A stretch of 64,000 nucleotides of DNA from Gordius sp. MW1 (Eukaryota > Nematomorpha > Gordioida > Gordea > Gordiidae): the NCBI GenBank assembly GCA_964036665.1, contig OZ038531.1, positions 992,001-1,056,000 on the forward strand, read 5' to 3'. Shown piece after piece: positions 11,550-30,400 of this stretch; the stretch's first letter is position 1; the number at the start of each line of letters is the position of its first letter. The notes below the pieces were generated by a model. It did not search any database. It saw nothing but the letters and a program-made list of their open reading frames with translations, and was not told the origin of the DNA. The translations under genes were made by a program, and so were the position numbers.

Positions 11550-13103
11550 TATATTAATAATGTTATCTCTAATCAATAAATAATTCTTTAACAAAAAAAT
11601 TAAAGAAATAATTTAAAATCAATTAAGGCTATAATATACACAAATATTATCAATGTATTGGATTATAATATCTCATTTTGTAACATTCATTAAATTTACA
11701 AAAATAATGAATTCGCAATTTAATTAAAAAACAAAACGTAAACATACCTTTGAAATGTTTTTCATTGTATAAATTAATTATTAATTAGACTAATGAACTG
11801 AATAATAAAATTTTGATATGAGAAATTTATATATTTTTATTAACCAATTTCGTCCACGTTTGCTAAAAAAAACATTTATAGATCTATTTTATTTATTAAA
11901 ATGGAATATAAACTAAAATAAATTTATACATTTTAGCATTTAAAATTTGAATTATTACTAAAGAAGTTTAATATACTGGAAATGTCAAAACAAACATTTT
12001 AAACATTTAACATTATGACAGATGGTTACTGAGTTAAATTTTTTAGTCTCGGTCTTTGGTATAATTTATCTGTTTAAGTTTTTAATTAAATTTTTTTAAT
12101 ATTCCACAAAATGTTGTCTTTTATCAAAATTGTAATATAATTTTTTTCCCGAAATATTTTGTGATTGAAGAAAATTTTATTAATTCATAAATAAATTTCT
12201 TCGGACATTTTTCTAATACATCAAGTCTTGAACAAATTATCATAATAGTTTTTGGCTAGACATATCATTACCACGAACAAAACTAGCAGACCCCATTTCC
12301 TGTTAATAAATGTATTTGAATTTGGGGAAAATTCTTTGGAATAGCCTTAGGGCTATATTATTTCAAACTTAAAAAATACTTTTAAAATCGAAAATATTAT
12401 ATTTTTAAGCTTTCTTTAAAAAAAATAACTATTAAATATCGCAATAATTAAACGATTTACTGGACAATTACATCCGTGGAATGCAATTTAATTCATTTTT
12501 GTCAAAAAACTCCTAATGAAAGATTAATATAATTTAGGGTGCAATATGAAAAGTAAATGAGGTGGAAATATGGGATTATCTAAAAATATAAAATAGTCTG
12601 GCGCCTCCGGACAATTATATCTTAGATAACTGTTCAAATCCTAAAAAGAAATTATCATCTAATTTAAGATTATTACTGATAAAAAACTTGATATTCGTTA
12701 TTTAATGCTAAATATTAAGAAATTTATCAATTAAATATAGTTAATTTACTTAAAAAAATCAATTTTTACAATGATTTTATGAATTATGCCTTGTTAAGAT
12801 ATGTTTTATTTTGCCCAAAATTTCTATGACATTTAGTAATTCCCACTGTGTTTTGAGACATTCCTATTAGATAACGGCCAAAAAAAAACATGGTTAAACC
12901 TGACAGAGGCTAAGAAAATTTAGTTTTATCCATAAATCACTCTGATGATGACTTATATTTATCATCAAATAAGCGGATATAATTCTAAACTAGTCTCATG
13001 TGTGGCACATACACTATGATTTTATGCTAAAATATGTCAAATATTTATCTGTTCCCTTCATACAACTCAAGTTTAGGCTGATTTGTGTTTTTCGTACTAC
13101 TAT
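11550..13103. other. AT-rich DNA, nothing recognised
   Basis: Long AT-rich stretch with no believable exon, RNA gene or repeat boundary on either strand. Confidence 0.45.
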
Positions 13104-13294
13104 CATGGGCCTAGCCGGGGAAGGGGGGGGGGGGGGTGCAAGGAGGGGCTGCTGCCCCCTCTAAATCCATACATCCTTTAAAATTTAATATAATTATAAA
13201 ATTTAAATTTTTTTTTAAAAAATTATCATTTTGCCCTTCCCTAAATCATTGTTGCCCCCCCCCCCCCCTAAATCTAATCTAGGCTAGGCCCCCA
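13104..13294. mobile_element. hAT-like MITE (family A)
   Basis: Begins CATGGGCCTAGCCGG with a long G run and ends in a long C run then CTAGGCCCCCAT. The core (CATTTTGCCC, CCTAAATCATT) matches the other family A copies in reverse orientation. Confidence 0.6.
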
Positions 13295-14456
13295 TTTATT
13301 TTGCCAAATGTCCTGGTGGAGCTTTATAAATACTTAAGTCATGACGCACAGCTTTTTGTTTAAATAGGTCTTTATTCAGGAATGTGGTTTTGAATCTGCA
13401 CATCCCCTGCAAAATTGAGATTTTCCCATAATTCTGGTTATTGCTAGCTAATTAGTAATATTTTTAGTTAAAACATGCTGGTTATCAATAAAGATTTTGC
13501 AAAAATTAATTAAAAACGCAGTATTTTGCCTGTAAATCTATTATATTACAATGTTTCTATAGTTTCGTTTTTACATTGGTATAAAAACTATAGCAGGCAT
13601 CATATCTAAAAAACTTAAGAAATTAATTTACTGTTTAATACTTTGATTTTCTATTGCTAACATAACAAAATATACGAGTAAATGAACTATTAATTTATAT
13701 TAAATCAATGACCCAAATCCCATTAAATTATTTTTCGTGATTATTTTGAAACTAAATGGACGCAATATTTAGCAGAATTTCTCAAATTTAATAGATAAAT
13801 CTTCCGACAAAAATTAGGAAACATGACTAACAAAGTTACAATTTCTCTTCAATATAATCTCAAAGTTCAAAAGATTAGTCATGCAAAGTTTTTTAAATTA
13901 ATTTTCAAAAAATAATCTTTAGACATCCTGAAAAAATAATATCTAGCCCCTCTATTTGGACAATTATTTCACACACAATAATTGAGTTCGAAGTTGTTGG
14001 AAGACGTAAGCCCGTAAAAACTTTTTAGCCGGAGGTGGAAAGACACATACAGTAATGGTGTTAGGTCGAGATAGTAACGACATTAGAAGAAATTTTTGTC
14101 ACCTGCCCTAATGTCGGGATAAGGGGTGACAAACAGTATAATAATATCATCATTTTTACCATTATGTTTTTGTTGTTGTTGTGCATAATGGATAAGCAAA
14201 ACTTGGAAAAGTTTATAAGAAGCTCGAAAAACACTGTTCGGCCACATATTTGAATTTTTGTTTTAAAAATAAACCCCTTATTTTTCACACCCTTAACTCT
14301 TCTATTCTCGGGAGGCTTATCCTTTCATAATAAGTAATCACTTTTGTTTAAGTAATATTAATTTAATAAATATATTTTTTCATGATGTGGCATTTTTAAT
14401 TTAGTTCCAAAAATATTAAGTATAACATGTTCGTTTGATAACAGATATAGATAGCT
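13295..14456. other. Upstream region of the collagen gene
   Basis: AT-rich DNA before the collagen start codon. An untranslated exon or promoter may lie here, but I see no convincing TATA box, initiator or upstream coding exon. The 75-codon minus-strand frame at 14288-14061 has no recognisable domain. Confidence 0.4.
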
Positions 14457-21491
<7,035 letters not shown>

Positions 21492-21704
21492 TTCATTTGC
21501 TTTAGCCTTACATCTGCGCATCTTTTACTTTGAATGACGCGTTGAATTTTGTATAATTACAATGTAACTTTTACACCATTTATAATTTTATTTGTTTACC
21601 ACAGTTTTCTTTCATGGCTGATCATGACACTGATTACGTTGATTGTGATTATATGTACATAGGGTTTATACCAATTCAGCTACACTGTTTTAGGATTTAA
21701 CAAG

Positions 21705-21710
21705 AATAAA
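21705..21710 (+). promoter_or_regulatory. Candidate polyadenylation signal of the collagen gene
   Basis: AATAAA followed by a T-rich stretch, about 215 bases after the collagen stop codon. Confidence 0.45.
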
Positions 21711-22157
21711 TTTTTTGCTTGAAACTTATTAAACTTTTATCAATATACGATAAATATGTATTCGAAGTTGTCATACTAGCTAAACAGTTGATATTAAAAG
21801 CTATTTATTGAACTAATGTGATCTTAGCACATCTATCTTAGGAACCAACTTATATTCATGCAATAACATAGCCTCATTTGAAAGGATAATTTTTTAATAA
21901 TATTGCCTCCATTAATCTTGGGCTTGACTTGTAAATAGAGATGACAGTTGTATCAAATAGAGAACAACTAAATTAAATGATTGTAAATAGGAATATTATT
22001 ATAACTAGGCATTTCAAACAGCGAAAATAAATTTTTTAATTATATTACAATAAAAAAATACACTAATACCTTAGAAGGACATTTTGTTAATTAAAAATGC
22101 ATATACTGTTCAGTAAATATGATATTTGCGAAAGGTATGATTATTTTATAATATTTA
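21711..22157. other. AT-rich spacer after the collagen gene
   Basis: AT-rich sequence between the likely collagen 3' end and a Helitron terminus. No gene seen. Confidence 0.45.
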
Positions 22158-23500
22158 CTAGCTGTGCCCGACCAAGCGTTGCTTTGGCTTAGTTCTTATT
22201 TGGCTAAATAACTGGTATCTATCAATAGGAACTATATGAAAGAATTTGGGTCAGCTTATTAAAATACAATAAGTGTATCTGTATGTGGTTATGATTGAAT
22301 TAAGAATGGAGCGTTGTGACAATGTTGGCCTATAAAATGACAATACACTAATCATTTATTGATTTCATTCTTTATACTTTATTAAATCATTTTTGAAATC
22401 TATATATACATCAAAGTATGAGGATTAAAAAATAGTTCATCATTAATCTCTAAGTGCGATGAAGTATATAATATTTTTGGGTGGTCCGTCTTTAGTCAAC
22501 ACAAACAAACTGGATGGTTTACCCAGGCGATCAAATGCCCCATATAGCTGTCCGTGAGAAAAGTATGGTGTGGCAAAATCTAAGCTACAAATAGACATGT
22601 TTGGCCTTGCGCCTTATTAATTGTCATTGTGAATGCCAACCTAATTGGAAATTTAATGCGTTTGCATATAATTGGCACATATGTGGGAATCATAGGGATT
22701 TGTGGCAGCATACATGTTCACCTCGGAACTTGCCATTCAAGATGCTTACTTCGAGTTTTTTTATTAATATTTTAAGGGCACGGCCAATGAGATGCCATTT
22801 TTGTATCGTATCTCGGCAAGAATTATCGAAATGAGAGATGTTTTGCCAGTTCCACCTGATGCATCCAAAAAAAAACCAGTTGTCCAGCCGAAATTATCAG
22901 CATAATGCGGTCGTTAATGGTTTTTTGTTCATGAGTAGTGGTGGGACATTGCGAGTAACAATCGCTGCCATTTCTAAAGTATTGTACTGCAGTTCAAAAC
23001 TCATATCAGTGTTGAGTAAATCAGATGTACATCGATTTGGTTAACTCATACCAAAATGACTAATTTTAAAATTGGCAATGATAATGCAAAGATCCTATAG
23101 CTATCAAAATGCTTCATTATACATTGCGTCGCTGAATGATAACGTTAGATCGTTGCACCTTGAAGGATGTCGCTATCATCAGTCATTGAATCTTTGCTTA
23201 TACCACAACGTTTGTGCTCGGGGTGGGAAACATGAAGTCAACACTATAGCGAATAGTAGACGAATTTATGTTCCTCCACAGTTTAATGCTGCTTCAGTAA
23301 GAATACTGTCCCGATGGTTGTCGTCTTCTAGCAAGCCTAATGTAAGGCATGCATCTTTATGCGCTAGATACTGTTGTCCATTTACTTTACATATATCGTG
23401 AAATAACAATGAGCCGATGCCATTAACCAACAACAGTCGCAGTTGAAAGAACTCAGTCTGCCTTGGATTCACTGTATATACACGACGGCAATGGGGTCGG
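22158..23500 (-). mobile_element. Helitron remnant with Rep/helicase coding pieces
   Basis: The minus-strand 3' terminus reads CGGGCACAGCTAGT at 22158, with CTAG followed by T, and is preceded by a hairpin region (AAAGCAACGCTTGG). Upstream on the minus strand are pieces of the Helitron Rep-helicase protein: TEFFQLRLLLVN and DACLTLGLLEDD (about 23460-23320), then LFAIVLTSCFPP, MYNEALILIEDLC (about 23100), MAAIVTRNVP, and the helicase C-terminus FATPYFSHGQLYGA and GKPSSLFVLTKDGPPKNI (about 22590-22480). Stops and frame changes interrupt it and the Walker A part was not found, so the copy is dead. Its 5' end near 23.5 kb is not defined. Confidence 0.75.
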
Positions 23501-23661
23501 GCAGCGGGCCGGGCAATCTGATCTTAATTATTTACTAATACCAATATGTTTATCGCAAAAACTTCCCCACTAAACCATATGAATCTCCCAGCTTTATTCT
23601 TACAACTTAATTTTAGGTAAATTTAAGCATATTTTTCTTTCTTTATCACCTGTTATACACA

Positions 23662-24628
23662 TCTATATAATTAAAAAATATATTTTAACATCTCTTAGGT
23701 AAAGTGAAAACCTAATGTGTACAATCAACCTATTAAAATATCCATGGGCGTAGCGAGAGGGTGGCATGGAAGGGCGGTGCCCTCCTCTAAATCCATTTTT
23801 GTTTATATTTATTAAAATTATGATTAAAATTTCAAAAAATTCTCATTTCTACCCCTATTTAAATCATTATTGCCTCCCTCTAATTCTAGTGCTAGCTACG
23901 CCTATGAATATACTATAAGTCTATCCTTCAACTTTAACTACACTTGCAGGTCTAAACTTATTATGTATATTATTTTTTTTACTTTATACTTTTTGAGCCA
24001 TTATATTTATACTGGTTTTATAACCAAACCTCACCTAAAACACCTTCAACTGATCAAAATTTTTCTATTAACTATATTTCTAATTTTTTATCATACATAA
24101 TTTCGCTTTATACTCGCGGAAATTCGTCTTATTTCAATTAATTCTGATTCAACTAATTATGATTTAACCAAATATTGTAAAAGCCTTCATTTAACCAAAT
24201 TTGATGGAGGTTTTTTAATATCTCTTCATTTTGATGCTATAGATTTTAGGCTGCAGCATTACACTATTATAAACGCTGTACTAAAATGTTTTCTCTACAT
24301 TGTCGAACATTATAACTGACATTTAAACACCAGTGGTTTATAACTTTTTGTCACCCAATTATGCTTAACATCGCACTTTTAACCTATAAAATTAACATAT
24401 ACCTTATAAGTATTTAAAACTTTTACAAATCTATTAAATTTTGAATAAATATGCCTTTTCCTATTATTAAATTAACTAATATTTATTTCAATAATATAGT
24501 ATTCTATTTTTTACATCATAAACTCTCCTACAGATGACCCAAAATTTTTCATATATGTTCTATTAATTCATACTAATTATTTGGCTAATAGGACTAAGCC
24601 AAAGCAACGATTGGCTGGGCACAGCTAG
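23662..24628 (+). mobile_element. Non-autonomous Helitron
   Basis: Begins TCTATATAATTAAAAAAT and ends GGCTGGGCACAGCTAGT with CTAG at 24625-24628; the outside bases are A and T. Its 3' end is the inverse of that at 22158, so two related Helitrons lie in opposite orientation. A family A MITE is inserted at 23743-23906. No Helitron protein fragment is seen in it. Confidence 0.65.
23743..23906. mobile_element. hAT-like MITE (family A)
   Basis: Ends CATGGGCGTAGCGAG and TGCTAGCTACGCCTATG around the usual TTCTCATTTCTACCCC and AAATCATTATTGCC core. Inserted into the plus-strand Helitron. Confidence 0.65.
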
Positions 24629-25446
24629 TATTAGATAAAATTCTTAATTTTTGATATCTGCATGGAGAGCAATAAACTAAATGAGTACGTTTGAGATCAA
24701 CAAGGGTTTATTTACTTAAATTTTCTCAATAATAATAATAAGTCTTAACAATTAATAAGAATAATATACAGTTCGAAAATCGCGCGAAGCGCAAACAAAA
24801 ATTATATATCGGGAAACGAGGGAAAAAATATATATAGAAGACTGCTGGATCATTCTATTCTCCAGCTGGTCGTACAAACTCACAATGCGGTGATGATTAA
24901 TTAATATGCAAACGCGATTATTGGGGACGGGGCCACAGTACAAAGAAAATCATTATTTTATTTATATACGGGAAACCACTAATCGCTTGGTGGCTCCATC
25001 TCCACTTTGACATATTACTTGGAGATAGAAGGGGGGGGCGGAGAGTAAGAATAAACCAATCGCAATAGTATAGGTGGTAAATATATGTAGTTTTAAAAGT
25101 ACTATAGTATTACCTAAAAATATTGGTACCTTTATTATTTGAATATATAAATTGCTCTATTCACACTTCTCATTATAATTTGAATACACATCAGACATTG
25201 AAGTTAAAATATTTGAATACCTTACGATATAACAATGTTATTTATATTAACCTCTATACAATTATATATAAACTTCTTTCTTTTGGTTTTAATAAAGTGG
25301 AACTTAAACCTCTACAGAAGTTATAGAGTATAATAAAATTAAGTATATACGATCAAATAGTATTTATTTGCGCAAGGAACATACAATCGTTTAATATTTA
25401 AATTATGTATTTATAAATTAAAATGGACCCGAGCGATTCTTATGTT
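24629..25446. other. AT-rich DNA between Helitron and LTR element
   Basis: About 820 bases with no recognised gene. Part of it (24700-25030) is less AT-rich, with a CGCGCGAAGCGC hairpin, and could be an unrecognised repeat or solo LTR. Confidence 0.35.
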
Positions 25447-25451
25447 AAAGT

Positions 25452-26714
25452 TATGATTACCTATGCAAAAAACGTAACCTTTCTCTTTCAAGTATTAACG
25501 TAATTATTATTTGAATATATAAACTCGATTATTGGTTACCTATTCATACAACTTAACCTTTATTATTCGAGCATTCACAACCCTCACTATTCATATATCT
25601 TAACCTTATTATTTCACCACTCACCGCGCTACAAGTGTATATAATCACGATGTTTTAACTAAATTTTATTCACTTGAATCACTTTACTTTTGGGTTATAA
25701 TAAAAAGAAGAAATTTAATCTTCTACAAATTGGTGACCTTTCGGGGGAGCCGAATTTTTTTTCTCCCTCCTTCTTAAAAATTTATGGTCCACATTGACCC
25801 CGACTTTCGGGAAAGACATAATTTTTTCTTCCCCATAACAGTCCCTTGAGTAAAGGCGTTTGGTTTTTCTTAGTTAAAATAAAAATTCAGATATAGGGCA
25901 TTATCTTTTTAATCCGGCATACAATCAAGCTGCAACAAACAATTTTGACCTTAATGCTAAATTCGAAAAAATGTGGCTGCTGTGAAAGATACAAACTACC
26001 TACTTATCTGATTGTTAATACGAAGAAAACCATGTTACCATATTACACCTCTACACAAGCAACAACATCAACTACCGAACGTAAAAATGTTACACTGCCC
26101 TGACAATGGCCCAACTACAATATATATCTGAAATTAATCAACATCACATGACCTCTTGCAACGAGCAAGGACGGCGTTCGGAAAAGCAATAACACTTACT
26201 ACTACCACTACCAATGTTCTAACCAATACTGACCGATTGAACTAAGGGAATAATGCGCTTCTAAAATAGATATGCCTGCTTCGACAAATCTACTATTATA
26301 TAGGATAACACATCAACTCCCAATCATCACTCACACCTCGGTCACCACATCAGCGAACACTAGGGCACACTAAAACATTGGCCAACTAAGTATTTTAACT
26401 TTCATTTTTAGCACTCCTTGCAAATAGGAGGGGATTTCTATGGTTACCTGTGCAAAAAACGTAACCTTTCTCTTTCAAGTATTAACGTAACCTTTATTAT
26501 TTGAATATATAAACTCGATCATTGTTTACCTATTCATACAACTTAACCTTTATTATTCGAGCATTCACAACCCTCACTATTCATATATCTTAACCTTATT
26601 ATTTCACAACTCACCTCGCTACAATTGTATATAAACACGATGTTTTAACTAAATTTTATTCACTTGAATCACTTTACTTTTGGGTTATAATAGAAAGTAG
26701 AAATTTAATCTTCC
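25452..26714 (+). mobile_element. Small non-coding LTR element (TRIM-like)
   Basis: Two direct repeats of about 275 bases (25452-25724 and 26439-26714), both starting TATGATTACC or TATGGTTACC, flank about 710 bases. Just inside the left one is TGGTGACC, a primer-binding-site start; just before the right one is the purine-rich AGGAGGGGATTTC. AAAGT is repeated outside both ends (25447-25451 and 26715-26719), a 5-bp target duplication. No gag or pol was seen, so it is a small non-autonomous element. The LTRs are close but not identical, suggesting moderate youth. BEL or Ty3 origin cannot be decided. Confidence 0.75.
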
Positions 26715-26719
26715 AAAGT

Positions 26720-27471
26720 ATAAATATGTGGAACGCAATTTCACCTGAAAAGAAGTATTACTAACTTAAAGAACATGTCATTTAAATCATAAAAAATGTT
26801 TTTAATTATGTTTTTCTTGTCTTAAAATATATTAAGATAGAAGGTTTGTTGGAAGCACTGTTAACATTTATATAATTGTTAATATTTTTGGCCTTTCGTG
26901 CATATATTATAATCAGCTGTTTTAAGCTTTATAACCGAAGCGATATCTATTTATTTTCTTACTATGCCTTTGATTATACTATGGGTATATGAGGTTTAAC
27001 GATGCTATATAAATTATAAGACCCTTTTCAATGTTATATCATTTTAAAATTTTTCTTATTTTATTTTAAATGTATATTATATATATTTGTAATATAAATT
27101 GCATAAGAGAAAAGTTTTCATTGGGGAAGGGGGTCTAAAAAGGCTAGTTAATTATATATATCAGTATATTGTGATAAGATGGTTAATGTAGAACATTATT
27201 ATCCATATATAGAATGTTAACATTTTTCTACTGTCATCTTTGACATTTGATAATGTCAATTTTTACATTATGGTGTGCTCACTTTAAATTGTGTGTGTAT
27301 TTAATTTTAAATTCATCAATGAGTAACTTTAAATTAACACAAATTCAAATTTCTTGGACATAACAATAATTTCTTCTAAATTCAATCCAATTTTTGATAT
27401 GCAGATTTGTAGCTTATCTGTTGGATTGGCTGGTTAAGCTACAACACCCCACTTCTAGATCAAAAATTAAA
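26720..27471. other. Upstream region of the sarcoglycan gene
   Basis: AT-rich DNA before the first recognised sarcoglycan exon. Promoter and untranslated exon positions cannot be told from the sequence. Confidence 0.4.
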
Positions 27472-30400
27472 ATGGACCCTATCACTCAACATAGAAGAAA
27501 ATGTGAACGAGACACATCATCTTCCATTGCTGACTTAGATTTGACATCTCATGGTGATTACCTTTAATTAAACTAAATTTAGTTTACAAAAATATATTTT
27601 AAATTTCTAGTATATATATATAATTTTTCTTATGGTTTTAATAATCATTTCTTGATTGGCTTTGTGCTTTTCTCAAAATTTCATTTTTTTGACCACTAAT
27701 CAGCTTTTATTTGCTAGAAGGTAATATAATGACCAAAATATTCATCTCACCTTTGCTAAATAAAGGAATAATCATATTTTGTAGCATCATTTTTAAATAA
27801 AAAATCTTTTACTTTAATTCACTCTTAGCCGATAGTTACGTATTCTTCTTCGATGGGAAACCCATAATAAGAACGGCCAGCACTAACACGTGGCAACGGC
27901 CACGTGACTACGCCCGGCTGAATTCCAACCTAAACAATAACAACGAAGAAGACGCCGAAATGAGGGGGCGAGCCACCTCCGACCCCTCAGGGTGGGTAAC
28001 CTCACCACCCCCCAAAGACCCGACCTCTCCCCCCAGGATAATGGTAACGCCCGAATCGGGTGGTTCTCCACCCCCCTCAGCCCCAGCCGAACCTAAATAT
28101 CGATATCGCAGACAGCAAACGGGCATTTACGGTTGGCGCAAGAGGTGCCTTTACTTTACCCTGGCAGCCATAACAGCTCTCTTGCTTCTTAACTTGGGCC
28201 TCACCTTGTGGATGATACGTTTACTCAGATTTAGCTGGGTAAACTCCCCCTAAAACGCACTTATTTTAATTATGGACTCGTTTTTAGTTGTCCGTCCTGT
28301 CTGTCCGTCTGTCCTGTCCAACTTGTGATTATTTAATAATTGCCGTGGAAACCTACACGGAATTTTAGTGGCTGTGAGGACGTATGCTTCTGTAAAACAC
28401 TTTTATTTCGCTTTCGCCCATATACTAGCTATTGACCGCTGCCTGACTAAAATTTTTCGACCTCTCCCTAGCCAAAATTCTGTTTTTGTCTTTGACTGGT
28501 TACCTTTATTAATTGCTATGCAATATGGGCTCGTTATTGGTTGTCCGTCCTGTCCTGTCCAACTAGAGTTTAAATTTTCTATGATTCTGTAAAGTAAACA
28601 AGGTTTTTGCTTCGGCATATTCATATTGTACATTTATACTAAATTAATGGGGAGGGGGCAAAAATGATTTAGGGAGGGGCGCCCTATTTACTACTCCCAT
28701 GCATCTATATTTGGATTTAAACGTGGGTAGTTCAATGAAACTAGTTTAATTTAGTTGTTTCTAATGGTTTTAAATAGATAAAGTAACTTCTAACGGATTT
28801 TAAATATATTATTTATCAATTTAGAAACTATGAATTCCGTCTTATTAGAGGTAGAGGAGAGCCAAGAAAAATTTAATTTTTTAAAGACCCCACCACACTT
28901 TTTTTTTAATTTTGGGAAATCTTTTGATTGTGCGAGTGCCCGTGTTTTTAACTTGAGAAATGCAGTGTTATTTGTCGCCTTTTTTAACGCCCACCGGACG
29001 CTGGCATCGTTCAAAATCGGCGACTCTAACTCAACTTACGCGTCCGTTTTAATAGATTTTTCTAGGCGGTTGTTATATCAAATTTCCTTACGATGATGGG
29101 ATCAACAGTGTTTTTGGGTTAAGGTTACTTCTCTCCTTTTGTCGGTGTTGAAAGTTAAGCACTTTATATGGATTTTTTAAAAATCTACTGTTTTACTAAC
29201 TAGGGATCTAATGATATTTTAATATATTTTATTTAACATTGGAACTAATATGAGTGAAAGCTGGTTAATAAATGGCAAAATTTTAAGCCCGAGCGTGCTT
29301 GGAATAGCATTACTTGATAATCAAGGCCCAATATTGGAAAAATATAAAGGGAAGCTAAATTTTATCACTAATATCAAAATGTATGGTTAATTTGTGAGAA
29401 ATAACGTTGTTAAGATGTAGTTTTCAGTACCGATATTGTTTGGTCTATCTACATCGACCCGACCCGACCCGGGGTTAGAAATATTAGGCACAAACCATAG
29501 CTAACTCAAACCTCACCTTATCAACCCACAACAATAGAAAATGTGATTTTTTACTTAGATCCCTAGTTTTAAGTGTGCACCCACGAGAAAATTTACTAAA
29601 CATCACACCGGGTTGATATATGTTGAAGGGGGTAATGAGGTCACCCATACCCCCCCCCCCCCCTCCCCCACTTACAACGCCCCCTGAAGATCTTAGAGTA
29701 ATTTTCTACGTCACATAACAACTATATGTTAATTAAGCATTTTCATTCCCCCCCCTGCTCCCCTCTTGTTTTTATGGCCCTCAGCCATGGTGAGTGTAGT
29801 TATCCCACAGACTAAAGTTATCCTTGTTTTATAGCTCACTCATTCTTAAGCTTATGTCAGGATTGGCCTACTCATCATCATTACCTAATTGTGTCATCAT
29901 CTATGGAGGCCATGACATCTGTCTAGCTCCCCCCATTCCCCTTCCCTTTCATGCCACTGATTTCTGATCAATAATACAAATCATCGATTGATCGATCGAT
30001 TTAATCGAATCGTATTCTGAGTATCGGATCTTCTTAATATCAAATTTGAATTGATTTTTTTTTTTTGGGGGGGGGGGGAGGGGGAGTTATGGTGAGATGG
30101 TTAACAGCAGAGACTAAAAAAGTCAGGCTCGCTGCCCGACTTTGCCACCACTTTTCGGGCTTGATCGGGCCTACACTTTTAAGATTTCGGGTCGACAATT
30201 TAGTTATAAAATCGGGGGGGGGGGGGGGGGGAGGGGGATTTTAACAAATCTGACCTCTGCCGATTACTAATCTATTGTATTTTTTTATTAGTGTATGTAA
30301 GCTAAAATGGCTTTTTGTAAGAATTTATTTATGAGAGTTTGAAAAAGTTTCTTGTTTTAACAAACACCACAACCAAGGGGGCTAAGCTAATTTAAGGAAT

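Noticed and set aside
28790-29096. Overlapping open frames in sarcoglycan intron 2 as a nested gene or extra exon
   Set aside because: No recognisable family, no conserved motif, and adding them is not needed for a phase-consistent sarcoglycan.
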